Shown: positions 1 to 11,264 of the stretch, piece after piece | How positions within the stretch are numbered: the stretch's first letter is position 1 | Layout of the letters: the number at the start of each line of letters is the position of its first letter | From: Xylogone sp. PMI_703 | Taxonomy: Eukaryota > Ascomycota > Leotiomycetes | DNA: 64,000 nucleotides | Direction: 5' to 3' | Assembly (NCBI GenBank): GCA_021399445.1 | Contig: JAJTUQ010000006.1 | Coordinates: forward strand, 3,038,001 to 3,102,000 | The notes under the pieces: generated by a model | Told to the model about the DNA's origin: nothing | The model's database searches: none | What the model saw: only the letters and a program-made list of their open reading frames with translations | Translations under genes and position numbers: made by a program

Positions 1-86
1 ATTAATTACTCAGCACAGGATGGAAATTTTAGAATTGATATACGTATTTACAGTAAATATCACACTCCCCTATTATATCCTCAGAT

Positions 87-1186
87 CTAATATTTCCCCT
101 TCTTCGCCTTATTCGCCCGAAAAGCATAATACTCCCCCGCCGTCATAATCGGATACTTCATCGGATTCCCCTCCGACACACACGTAGGAATCGCCTCCAA
201 CACCTTCGACCTATCAAACCCAAAGAAGAACGGAACAGAGTACCTCTCAGCTCCGCTCTTGTTAATCACACGATGCACAGTCGAGACGAAGAAATCATTC
301 GTCTGCCGCATGAAGCAGTCCGCGATATTCACTACGAAAGCGCCCGGCACAGGCTTGGCTTGGATCCATTCCCCTTCTTTGCTTAATACTTGGAGACCGC
401 CCGAGTTATCCTGCGTGACGATCGTGAAGCATTCGAAGTCTGTGTGGGCGCCGATGCCGTCCTGGTCGTCTGGCGAGGCTTGTTGGTTTGGGTAGTGGAG
501 GATGCGCATGCCGGCTTCGGGGCGTTTGATGTATTTGTCGAAGGCGTCTTCTTCGAGATGTAAAGCTAGAGCGAATATACGTGCCATTTTGCGGGCGAAG
601 GTGAGCATCTGGGTGTGGTGGGCGAAGAGGGTTTCTTTGAATCCTGGTGCATCAGCCTCGTCTGGCCAGATGTTGATGGATTTCTCATTGGGGTCTACAG
701 CTTCGGGATCGTATTTTGCATCGTATGCCCAGTTGAAAGCTTCACTGAGATCTAACTTCTCATTAGCTAATGTCTTGCATTGGAGGCTTGAATGTATGCT
801 CTACCTTTTAACTTCTTGCTGTTTCGAGCATACGCCTCAAGTGGGTGATAACCAACATATTCATTCGGGACTAGGTCGGTATGTACCTTCATCTTTGTTT
901 CCTTTGGCAGCGTAAAGAAATTCTTTGCGGCCTCGAAAGTCGCGTCTGTGTATTTGGGATCAACTCCATGGTTGACGACATAGAAGAAGCCAATATCATG
1001 CGCAGCCTTGCGAACTTCTTCGGCAACAGCTTTGCGGTCTTCCAGATTAGGACTGTACATGCGAGAGACATCGATGATTGGAAGGGTCTCTGCCCGGGTT
1101 GGGATATTGGACTTGACGTTTACCACTGTACCATTCTGAAGGGTAATGGTATGCGGCTTCGCCGACTCGGTCATTGTAGCGCTCAT
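87..1186 (-). CDS. 2-oxoglutarate/Fe(II)-dependent oxygenase (isopenicillin N synthase-like)
   Basis: Two exons, complement(87..751, 805..1186), give 348 residues. The intron (752-804) starts GTAGAG, has a GCTAATG branch site and ends TTAG, and joins the frames exactly. The protein has the DIOX_N region (residues about 35-130, with the GFFYVVNHG motif) and the 2OG-Fe(II) core: H-x-D (HTDFE) near residue 231, distal His (STVHRVIN) near 288 and the 2-oxoglutarate-binding R-x-S (RYSVPFF) near 298, so the facial triad is complete. Such enzymes hydroxylate, desaturate or cyclise small molecules in the cytosol; the substrate cannot be told. It is divergent from the UNC-93-like transporter gene (640 bp between starts), which could mean co-regulation of an enzyme and a membrane protein. 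It looks intact. Confidence 0.9.
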
Positions 1187-1826
1187 CTTTGCTTATTGGA
1201 AGCTTTGCGATGGTCTTGAACGAGAACGTTAGTACAACTTACTGCGGGTATTTCCCCGTTATATGGTACCTGATGTGAAGGAATACTTTACGGTTACTTA
1301 ACAATAACCTCTATTTTGAAGCCTAGACGGCAATTTGTCTTCCAGTTATAAAGCGTCACACGGCAAACATCCCTGTCTCCCTGGCCGAATATCCGATTCT
1401 TAGACGTCCTTATCTATTTGAGGGTGTCTCTTGGCCGACGGCGATGGCATAGTTCAGAAATGTTACTTGGTACCTTTATTTCAGCCCCAGGACGTAGTAA
1501 GGAAGAGCGGCTCTCCCACTCTTGATACCCACTTTCGAAACTCTACCGCTTGTATCTACACCCTTATCAGGTGAAGATACCAAATCATTCGACATAAACT
1601 GCATTGAGCTCCCAGTATAGTTACATTAATAGCGTAGATACAAGAGGAATCGGAGATATGCGCTGTCTATCTACATGCAGGCACCATGGGTCAACTGCCG
1701 AGAAAGCTTGCAATGACTAGGACCGCTTTCTCCATATATATCCGACCTGCAAGGTGAGACATGAAGTCTGTAAATGCTTGTATCTTTTCCAAATAATTTC
1801 TTTGTGACACTTGAGAGATTGTCAAG
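1187..1826. promoter_or_regulatory. Shared divergent promoter region
   Basis: 640 bp between the divergent starts of the oxygenase and the UNC-93-like gene. No ORF of note. It holds three GATA-factor-type sites (HGATAR on either strand) at about 1410-1415, 1564-1569 and 1666-1671. Such sites are frequent by chance, so AreA/nitrogen or iron-type (SreA) control is only a suggestion. Confidence 0.35.
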
Positions 1827-3406
1827 ATGAAGAGTTTTGAAAATTTCCCACAGTTCCGTTATCGTAGCCCCTATTGGCAGAACTTTTTGTCTGGAATTAC
1901 CATTGCTTTCACAGCTGGTATTTATGTTGCTCTTAATCTGCTCGGGTATTTATTTACTTGTCATCTATGTGTAACTTGATCTGTGGGCTAACTCCATAAA
2001 TAGAGCTGGTGGTGGTCAGCCCAACTCAGCCCAGGTGTCAACTCGACTCAATGCAACTTTGAATTCCGTCTGGGTGTTGTCCTCTGCTATCGGATCGGTC
2101 GTCCTGCACACCGTTGGTCCTGGTATTACTGCATTTGTAGGTTCTCTGATACATCTCTTAGAGTATTAATCTCATCATAGCGCAGTTAGGAGTCAGTGGA
2201 TATGTCGTTTACGTTGGAGGTCTTTGGTACCTCAGCAACACCGGAAAGGCAGCATTTCCCTATTTCTCCGCCGTCTGCATTGGTCTGTCCGCCGGTCTAG
2301 TCTTTGTGACCAACGGATACATCATGCTGTCATATGCTGAGGAAAGAGAGAAAGGTTTGTACGTCACCACAGGCTTCGGTCTCCTCGCGGTCGGTGAGAT
2401 TATTGGTGGAATCATCCCCCTTCTTATCGCCAGGAATAACGACAGTGTTGGAGGTGTCCCTACAGCAGTTTATATCGTGTTTATTGTTATCATGGTTCTT
2501 ACCGCGGTCGCTGGTCTTTTCATTCTTCCTCCTAACAAAATCAAGAGAGATGACGGATCCGGTGTTGCTACTGTGGAATACCGAGGGCTTTGGGTCGAAC
2601 TGAAATCCAATCTAGTCGACCTTTGCGACAAACGCATCCTCATGATGATCCCTTGCTTCTTACCAGCAGAATGCTATCTGGTATATCTTGGATCTGCAAA
2701 TGCGTTTCACAACAATCTCAGGACCCGATGTCTACTCTCGTTCATGTCCGTCGTTCTTCAGATCCCGTTTTCGCTCGTGCTCCAGTGGCTCCTCGATAAC
2801 AAGAGATGGAAGCGTAAGACCCGAGCACTGCTTGGTCTTACTTATGTGGGCGTCCCTCTCATGGCATCCTGGATCTGGGAGATGATCCGCACGAGGAATT
2901 ACGACCGCCACAATCCGCCTGCACCCATGGATTGGACTGATCACGGATTTGCTCCCATCTTCGTGTTATTCATGATGAACTGGATTTCGTCGACGCTGTG
3001 GCAGTATATCATCATGTACTTCCTGGGAACCCTCACGAACGATCCTATCAAGGGATCTCATTATGCGGGTGGATTTAGGGCATGTCTTGCAGCTGGCGAA
3101 AGTGTGGTATTTGGCTTGGACAGTCTGGAGATTCCGTACATCAAGGAGGCAGGCATTATATTCGCCTTCTACGCGACAGGTATCCTCATCTACATTTATT
3201 TCGCACTTTTTGTTGTGGAGGAGACCAAGTATTTCCAAGAGTCGAATGTGGTAGTTCCAATCCACGTGATGGAGGAAACGGGCCATGCTGTTGAGGCAAC
3301 CGAGGTTGAAGCGGAGGGCAAAGAGAAGACTGAAGCGGCCACCCCTGATGTCAAGGAAAAGAGTTCGGGAGACGTCACGCCCGAAACAACAGTTTTGAAG
3401 GCATAA
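1827..3406 (+). CDS. UNC-93-like (DUF895) multi-pass membrane transporter
   Basis: Three exons, join(1827..1945, 2004..2136, 2186..3406), 490 residues. Intron 1 (1946-2003) and intron 2 (2137-2185) have GT..AG ends and keep the frame. The protein starts MKSFENFPQFRYRSP, the usual opening of fungal UNC-93-like proteins, followed by about ten to twelve hydrophobic segments, a charged central loop around residues 190-215 and a hydrophilic acidic tail rich in E, K and T. This MFS-fold family is found in plasma or organelle membranes; substrates of the fungal members are mostly unknown. It is divergent from the oxygenase gene. The last codons and the 3' flank are duplicated near 9.5 kb (see there). 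Confidence 0.88.
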
Positions 3407-3747
3407 CTAGATAGATAATCACAGATATAATACTAGAAGTTTACTATTATTTCAATATGTCTCTCTTCGCTCTAGAGGTCTTCACAAATACTAGACATAG
3501 GTGGTCATATGATAAAAAAGGTTTGGAACAGAAAAATAAAATTAAAAAATATATTTGATGACGGCTGCGAGAAGTGGATTTAGACAAGTGACGAAGTGGG
3601 CTTAGCTCAGGCCTTGGAAAATTTAGGATAATACAAGATGCAGGTTCAGAAAAATCACAGCGCGGTTGTTAAGAAGCCTCGCAGCCTTGCCTTGGCTCGC
3701 AACATCACAGCCCAACAAGCGGTAAAAAGAGCTCGAATCAGTCTGTG
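3407..3747. other. Intergenic, 3' flank of UNC-93 gene
   Basis: AT-rich 3' flank. Positions about 3334-3560 match the displaced copy at 9488-9752. I see no separate gene. An ATG at 3638 opens a short frame, but its relation to the next gene is unclear. Confidence 0.5.
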
Positions 3748-3799
3748 TGCGACGCCTGTGGGAAATGTCAAGGTCGCCCTTGCATAAATTTCAAACCTT
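3748..3799 (+). other. Possible upstream half zinc finger of the C2H2/PNP gene
   Basis: In the same frame as the downstream coding exon, 3748-3795 reads CDACGKCQGRPCINFK, and the exon after the intron begins H-M-R-R-H. Together these make a perfect C-x2-C-x12-H-x3-H finger. However, an in-frame TGA lies at 3808 and no GT..AG pair that I can find joins the two halves in phase (the donor at 3800 with the acceptor at 3857 creates a stop). No in-frame ATG is seen upstream. Either the 5' exon structure is more complex or this finger has been broken. Confidence 0.4.
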
Positions 3800-3864
3800 G
3801 TCCTTTCTGATTTTTGTTTCTCCATTATTTTTGTTTGGCTTGTAACTCATCCCATAGAAAACAC

Positions 3865-6800
3865 ATGCGTCGACACGAGCGGCCCTGGGGTTGCACCTTC
3901 CGAGACTGCTCTCGCGAATTTGGCAGCAAGAACGACTGGAAGCGTCACGAGACCTCGCAGCACTTCCAGCACGAGACGTGGCGATGCGATGAGCAGCGAC
4001 CCGAAGGGGGAGACTGTGCTAAACTCAGTCACAAACGTAAGACTTTTGAAGAGCATCTGAGGACGACGCACCAAATCTCCGACGAAGAAGTTGTCAACAG
4101 CAAGGCTGAGAAGTGCCGGATTGGCAGGAACGGCCAAACGAGATTCTGGTGTGGGTTCTGTCACAAACTCGTTGATCTGGAGAAGAGAGGCCATCATGCC
4201 TGGACGGAGCGTTTCGACCATATTGATGACCATTTCATCGGACGGAACGGAGAGAAGCAACGCAACATCCAGGAATGGGTCGATGTCAACGAGCTCGAAC
4301 CCCGTGGCGAGAGCCTATATGTATACGAGGATAGCGAGGGCTCGGAATCGAATGATAACGCTAAGAGTGAAAAAGCAGGCGGAAGTCCAGCAGAGGTATC
4401 TGCTGCCTACAGCGCCTCCGGTGAAGATCGTACCGCGGATAGGGGTAAGTCACCTTCCAGACTGGTGCGGGATGATGGTTACAAGACGAAGATGACCATC
4501 TCGTCACAAGCGGCATCAACGTGGGATCCGAGGATTTCAGTGGCCAGACGCCAGCATCGTATGCAGTTGGAAGAGACCGCAAACTTTTTGTCAAATTCTC
4601 TAAGTCAGTCAGATGGTTTCGACGTTGCAATAAATAACAGAGTTGAGGGTGAGCAAAATTCTCGAACAGAAGACCGCCCGCATAACCCTGAAGCCCTACA
4701 AGCTGGACCGCCTACTGACTCGGGATATGCATCTATAACACACAACAAACTTCAGAACGCTCAAACAGAAGATCGCACACAAAGAAATGAAGATGTTCAA
4801 TTCAGACCTGCGGATGAGAAACATGCCTCTGCAACGAATAATACATGTGAAAGTGCGCAGCACCAGGAGATCCAAGAATTGGATGATGCTAGAACAGTTT
4901 ACTCGGATGCATCTAGTCTTTCTGCTTTGGAAAAAGAGAAGTATAAATCCGAAATCGCTCAGGACTTATTCAACAAAGTCCGCACTGAACAGGTTGATGA
5001 TCAGGCTATGGAGAGAATAACTAAAATTCTTCCTGAAATGCTCAAGGCTTTCGCTCTCAAAATTGGCCATAACCCGCTAGCTCAAATATGCCTTGATATT
5101 ATGGTTTTTGTCCATAAATATCGAAAGTGCGTATTACCTTCTATAGCACAATTTCAATATTTCGGTTTCCACAAACTTAACACTAACCAGAGTTGTTTCT
5201 CAGTGATATAGTCAGATACTTCAAAGAAGGATATTCTCAGATGGACAAGGGTCTTCCTGGTGCCACGACCGATCCTTCCAATATGCCCTTAAATGATAAA
5301 ATGAACCTTTGGTATAAAAAGGTAGAGGACATGGAAGATGTCATGGGTACTGACCTAGATATTGACCCCAAAGAAGAATTAGAGGAAGAAGACAACGATA
5401 CACCTGAGTTCCTTGTATATCGGGGTTTTATTTTCGAAACGCCAGCATACGAATGGCTCCTTGCAAATTTGCGTAGGGAGTTGGTTCTAACCTCAACTGA
5501 GCCAAATTCAATAGAGGATATCAGACGAGAGATTACTCATTCCTTACCGTCATCTCATAAAGTGAGCAGAAAGAAGTCTGCGGAAGCTTACAAAGTGACT
5601 TTCCAGGTTAGATGGGATCCGTTTGGTTTTATTAAAGAGCAAGAATATAAAGAGGAACCAGACGAAGTAATTGAGATAGTTATTACTCTGACTGGCTCTT
5701 CCAAGGATGCACAAGCATTAACCTGTACACGATACCTGTGCCAGACATGGCCATCATCTGGAAAACACATTATTCGACTAGTTAAAAATATAATCTGTAG
5801 TGGACCTGGCCATAGACACTCTTGTAAGTAATCAAGCCTGAAATGGTCCTGTTTCTGATTTTATGTGTATATGTCTAGGTGACTTACCCGACAATACTAA
5901 GCTTACTGCATGGGTTCAGGGCTCAGAATTCATGGTTGAGGTTTTTGGGACAGGGGGTTCTGTCGCGGAGATAGGTGAACAGCTTGCGTGGCTCGGTGCT
6001 GCTCTTCGCTCTTCGCCATATGAACTTGGAGTGACTTACTGTACGCCATTCATCAGCGATATTCGCATCGATAGTACTCTATCCCAGGTACCTAAAGTAC
6101 CCTCCGGACATGATATTCTTTGTAAGATCGATTTCATGGTGCAAGAAAAGGAAGAACATCTCAAACTTTCTAGTGGCCAATGCTGGCATAACCTTTTTAG
6201 GAATCCAGTTGTTGTTAAAGGCTTTCCAATACCACGGAAATCTGAACCTGATACAGGGCTTGAGATTCCGCTAAATATGCTGGCAGGGCTTGCTCGAACG
6301 CAGCGTGTAAGCAACTTCAATAGGCAATTCTTTATTAAAGGTTTCTCAACGATGTTGGTTCCAACAAGAAACAATGGAGACTTGTTTATCTGGCATTTAC
6401 TTTACAATAAGGACGGAAGCCATATATCTTATTTGGATAATACTGTTCCTCATGCAGATAATATCACAGACTTTGACTTGGAAAAGGCTCGACATATCAT
6501 TGGCTGGTGTTCAGAAGTCAAATACTGTGCTGGTAAGAACGTTATTAGCGTAATAGTAGGATTTTTCTTTTGCTGACATATACTGCTTCCCAGGTGCTGC
6601 TGATGCTAAGTATCCTGAGAAAGAGACTGCGCTCCATGAGCCTCATCAAGGCTGTGCTCTTGAAAATGTTTCTGTACGTTATGGGAAATTAATCACTAAG
6701 GGCGACCTGTATGCCATCGGTCACAAAGACACGCCAGTCCATATCTCACGAGATGGTGATATACCGAAGCTCAAGTGGATCCACGAGAAGTTCGTAGTAC

Positions 6801-8830
6801 TATGGGATGAAGAAGAGAAACGAGGCTGGTTAGTCAACGGTACCAGCGCTTTACTACATCTCTTACGGGCATCTTTGCACTATGACAGCAGTGATCCATT
6901 CAGTTCCGTATTTCGCTTCAAGCGGGAGGATATGCAGGAAGCACACGTACAATACACTGCCCACTCGGCTATCAGTGTACTTTTAAACCACACAAACATG
7001 GAGCTGGAAATATATCCAGAGAAGAAAGGCCATATCCGCTTTAAGGATCGAGTTGAACATTTTTATGATGTCTTAGATAAGATCATAACGCATCAGGATA
7101 TCGTCGCCCGGCAAGGGCACGAGAGCTCGAAGTCCAGACCACGGAAGTACCTCGAAGGCTGGGACTTTAGGGACCTGGCCAGAATTCGAGATCCTATCTA
7201 TCCTCGCATGGTTAGGCTTCAAGCAATTGGTAAAGGCTGGGTCGATTTTACCAGAGCTATCAATGCAGTTACCTTGTTTGGGAATGGATTTGGCGAAATT
7301 TTTCGACCGGCTGATACTAATAACTTATGCGCGCACTGGACCAATTTACCTAAGGAGAGGTACTATCTCGCAGCATGTGTTTCTGATCTCAAAAATATCA
7401 TAGTCACAGATGGTATTGGAAAGGCGAATCCAATAACTCGTGATAAAAAAATAATTTGGCATGACCCGGACGAAGCCTTTGAACCGTGCCTATGCATGGG
7501 GAGGCGGGAAGAACATTCCGATTTTGTTCAAGTCCTTCTGCCCTCGAAGTTCGGTAAATCCTTAAAATTAAATCCCTTGAAAATAAATCAAATCCTACAG
7601 AAGGGTTGCGGTGCTGTTATTTTTGGTCACAATAAGAAGTTCGGATGGTTCTGGAAAGATACCGGAGATCCCGAAGAAGGGGAAACACCACTCCCATCAG
7701 AAGAGTCTGAGTCTGAGTCTGAGTCTGAGCCCGAGTTCAAGGATAGCGGAATTGAATTGAGCCCGGGCTCATCTGCCGTAGAAGGCAGTTCACGTTGTGA
7801 AGTTTTTACTCGAGAACACTATAAAATAGGAATAGTATGTGCCTTGCCGAAAGAGCTCAAGGCTATACGTGCACTATATGACAGCAAACATGGACATCCG
7901 GTTATTCCTGCGGAAGATACCAATCACTATGCTCTTGGTCAGATTGGAGAACATAACATCGTAGCTGCTTGTTTGCCGTTTGAGGCATATGGCACAAACT
8001 CAGCTGCTGATGTTATTTCAAACATGAGAAGAAGCTTCATAGCAATAAAATTTTATCTGTTAGTTGGAATTGGGGGTGGAGTACCTCTCAACAATGATAT
8101 ACGACTCGGTGATGTAGTGGTTAGCACGCCGAAAGGAGCCAACCCAGGAGTTATTCAGTACGATTTCGGCAAGGTTCTCGAAAATGGCGTCTTTGAACGG
8201 ACAGGGTGTTTGCAAAATCCACCACGTTTCTTGATGACTGCCATAAGTAGCTTAATGTCCAAGCCTCATTTTCCTTATACATCACTTCAAGAATATATTA
8301 CAAAAGTTACAACTACTATACAGGAATATAAGCATCCAGGATCAGACAACGATAGGCTCTTTGCATCCGAGTGTATACATGATTCGACTCGTATGACATG
8401 CGAGCAATGTGATGGCCCCAGAATCGAGAGGGATCATCGGCTTGATAATTATCCACGTATCCACTATGGTCTGATTGCATCTGGAAATCAACTTATGAAG
8501 AACGCACAGATTAGAGATAATTTGGCCAAGGAACATAAAGTTCTCTGTTTTGAAATGGAGGCAGCCGGAGTTATGAATAGCGTTCCATGCTTGGTTATCC
8601 GAGGGATCTGTGATTACGCAGACTCGCATAAGAACGATCTATGGCAAGAATATGCATCCGCTACGGCGGCTGCGTATGCCAAGTTGCTTCTTTCAATTGT
8701 GAGAAGCCGAAATGATATGGAGAGCACGCAAGAGGACTTGGAGACGGTCAAGAGCAGCCGCTCGAGAAAACGCCCAGTGCCGTCTCCACAGCTTACGGGG
8801 TCGCACTTGCGAAAGAAGCTCCAGAAATGA
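3865..8830 (+). CDS. C2H2 zinc finger protein with C-terminal PNP_UDP (Pfs-type) domain
   Basis: Exons (3865 or earlier)..5126, 5204..5823, 5879..6532, 6594..8830; introns of 77, 55 and 61 bp join in frame and give about 1590 residues from the ATG at 3865. N-terminus: C2H2-like fingers (for example C-x4-C with distal H in the CTFRDC...KRHETSQH region), then a low-complexity linker. Middle: a large domain of about residues 430-1180 that I cannot name. Then an S/E repeat (GAGTCT units at 7705-7735) and, at about 1254-1544, a purine nucleoside phosphorylase/MTA-SAH nucleosidase-type domain with YKIGIVCALPKE, LVGIGGGVP, RLGDVVVSTP and the FEMEAAGVMN signature. In fungi this domain is usually the N-terminal effector of NLRs (known from families); here it is C-terminal and there is no NACHT or NB-ARC. 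The 5' end is uncertain: see the exon candidate at 3748-3799. Confidence 0.75.
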
Positions 8831-9487
8831 TGGAAAATACTGTTTGACTCTACAGGATCAACAATTCTCTCCCTTTATACATTAGGTCCATTTCTTCAAT
8901 ATTTCTCTCACTTGTTCAAATATCAGTCTGAGGATTTTTTTACCAACCTACGTAATACTCCCTCTACAGTCATACATTTATTGAAAAATATTTTTTCGTA
9001 ACTTAAACCTTAGATCTCATTAAAGATCATCCATAATAAATTCGTATGAGCGAATAAATGAGCGTGATGTCATACCTCGCGCAAAATGAGCCGGCTTTCT
9101 TTCCGCATTTTGACAATCGCTGAATAGTGGAACGAAGAATCTGTCATGTAGTAAGATCTCAAAGATAAAGGAGCTAGAGCTTAGTTACATTATTAAAGGC
9201 CTTCCAAGGTACACGCACTTGTACCTACCTACTCAGCTAGCTAGCCTCTTTTCTATCGGTATCAACTACTCCAACTTCATAAGATCATATTAGTATAAGT
9301 AAAGCCGGCAGGTTTGATTGAAGCGAGGCCACCCGACCATATGTGGCTACGAGTATTCAAAGATTCTAGCTCAGCTCAAAACGCTCAAATCTGTAGAGGC
9401 TTTTTTTTTTTGAATCAAAGGCTAATTTCCTATCTAAGACTAGCTTACCTTATGATCTTCTTTTCTCCTTCAATCGGTGAACGCTCC
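8831..9487. other. Intergenic, no gene seen
   Basis: AT-rich spacer of 657 bp between the C2H2/PNP gene and the displaced transporter fragment. Short frames only, without recognisable motifs. Confidence 0.5.
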
Positions 9488-9752
9488 GCTGGCAACCCCT
9501 GATGTGAAGGAAAAGAGCTCGGGAGATATCACGCCTGATACAACTACACTCAGGGCAAAACTAGATAGATAATTCATAGAAATAATATTAGAAACTTATT
9601 ACTATTTCGATGTGTCACGCTTCACTCTCAAAGTCCCCCTCCCACAAAGGCAGAATAGACAGCGCTAGACGAGTAACCCAATGAAGGAATAGAGGATCAC
9701 ATGACGAAAAAGAAATCCAAAGCAAAAAATAAACTCAAAAAAATTATTTGAT
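9488..9752 (+). pseudogene. Displaced 3' end of the UNC-93-like transporter gene
   Basis: From about 9488 the sequence repeats the last codons of the transporter (3334-3406) and its 3' flank to about 3560, with scattered substitutions. The tail motif PDVKEKSSGD of the gene is still readable (nucleotides CCTGATGTGAAGGAAAAG at about 9499), followed by the same CTAGATAGATAAT after the stop region, and the shared stretch ends at TTTGATG. No upstream part of the gene is present, so this is a truncated partial duplicate about 6.1 kb from the original, in the same orientation. Confidence 0.8.
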
Positions 9753-10448
9753 GTGAGTGGGGTTCGAACCCCTCGCAGGTTGCTCTATGTGAAATTTCAA
9801 ATGACTGAGCCAGCTAAGCAGAAGCTTGAGTCTGTGGATGATTTGTTAGAATGATTGTGTGAATGAGAGGATTGATGTTGGGGACAACGTACCACACGCC
9901 TTAGACCACTCGGCATCACACCAATTGTTGGAGGTCATTAGGCTTATGGAAAATTATAGACGTAACGCATTGAAGTATTTTCATAACGATTTTGAAATGG
10001 ATTCAATTGGTTTCTCATCTCTAGTCAATTTCTATTATGCAAACAAGCGTGGGCGTATTGCTCGCTCTCATTCAGCAACTCCATATAAAATTCACTATGC
10101 AATACCTCCTTGTCATGTCCTTTACTGTTATCGATTTTCTTTCTTTTGCTGTTAATCAATGGTCACTATCAGGCTTAGTAAGGATCTCCTGATCCGCCTC
10201 TCTAGAGGCCTCATGTGTGTGTGTGTGTGTGTGTGCGTGCCTCCGGGCCGCAGCTCCGGAGTGAGCGCGCACAGATTCACAGTTCGAATGTCCAGGCCAG
10301 GTAAGAGTGTAGGAGCGCAGGAGAACAAACAGGACTGGCGCTTCCCCAGCCTCACTACCTCACCTTCATCCTGTGTATTTATTTTGCTGCGAGCAAGTAT
10401 CGAAACTCGAACCATACAGAGTATTCTCGTATTATTTTCCAGCGCATA
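9753..10448. other. Intergenic with tRNA-like palindrome; otherwise no gene
   Basis: Begins with the 14-bp perfect palindrome GGGGTTCGAACCCC (about 9758-9771), a B-box-like T-arm, with an A-box-like AGCTGGCTCAGT on the minus strand about 50 bp away; no acceptor stem or anticodon arm can be folded, so at best a tRNA relic. A 98-codon frame at 9859-10155 has no recognisable motif. A (GT)n microsatellite lies at 10213-10235. Confidence 0.4.
10213..10235 (+). repeat. (TG)n microsatellite
   Basis: About eleven TG dinucleotide units in a row, ending in TGCGTGC. Simple-sequence repeat without further context. Confidence 0.9.
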
Positions 10449-11264
10449 ATGGCGGATGACGACAGCAGCGCCTCTTCGGACGAATCCTTCGTCTTTGATT
10501 TTACGCTACCAATCTGCCGTAATCAACAGCTTCCTCGATGACTACGCCGGCCTCCGACGTGAATTCTACCAGCCCTTGGCGTCCTTTGTAGAGAAACAAT
10601 ACAAGATACACAGTAAATAGATGATAACAAGCCCTTATACCCAAACATAAAAACTATTCATAGCGCCCAACTGAACTTTGCTAGCGTTCGAATAGCTTTG
10701 TACTTTCCAGATCAGTATGCGCAGGTCGTTTGCCTTATTTACCATATTTTTCAAGTCGTTGATATCGTTGAATTCGACAAGGATTACAAGCCGTCTAGGC
10801 CCATATTACCATTTTACAAGGAGGGATTCGGGCTGTACTCCGCATGGCACTTCTGGATAAAGTTTCACCTGAAAGATGTGAACCGTGTAAAGGGTTGGCA
10901 GAGTGACGTTGCCACAAATCCAGATCTGATACATTTTAAAGAGCAACGGGTCAAGATTGAAGTCAGAAGCGTCGTGTTCAATGCATGCGCGGAGGCCGGG
11001 CACGATATAGTCTACAAATTCATGTACGATACGCCTCATGTATCCGACGGAGGGTTCTGGACGGTATCGAAGGACTTGTCGAGACGGGAGAGGCTATGCT
11101 CGAGCACCTCAATCTCATCCAATGCCAGCGAATGGGGTCTGACAATCAAGAATTCGGCCACGAGAGGGTCTTTTCCAAAATCCTCGTCTTTATTCTCCCT
11201 TGCAGAAACCCTTGGCAGGACCGGCCCGCTCTATGAGCTGCTCTTGAAGCTGGGTATTAATTAA
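10449..11264 (+). pseudogene. Decayed hypothetical gene (about 230 codons)
   Basis: A coding-like reading can be followed through three pieces but not in one frame. The ATG at 10449 opens MADDDSSASSDES, which shifts frame near the T-run at about 10498-10502 into SAVINSFLDDYAGLRREFY. A plausible intron (donor GTAAAT at about 10613, acceptor TTCGAATAG at about 10695) leads to PDQYAQVVCLIYHIF and a good frame to about 11080. There the frame moves again, since the amphipathic GEAMLEHLNLIQCQRMGS continues in another frame. I do not recognise the family. Two frameshifts suggest a pseudogene. Confidence 0.45.

Noticed and set aside
9752..9830. tRNA gene on the minus strand (B-box palindrome and A-box-like sequence)
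   Set aside because: Acceptor stem cannot pair, no anticodon arm, and only three clean T-stem pairs; kept only as a possible relic.
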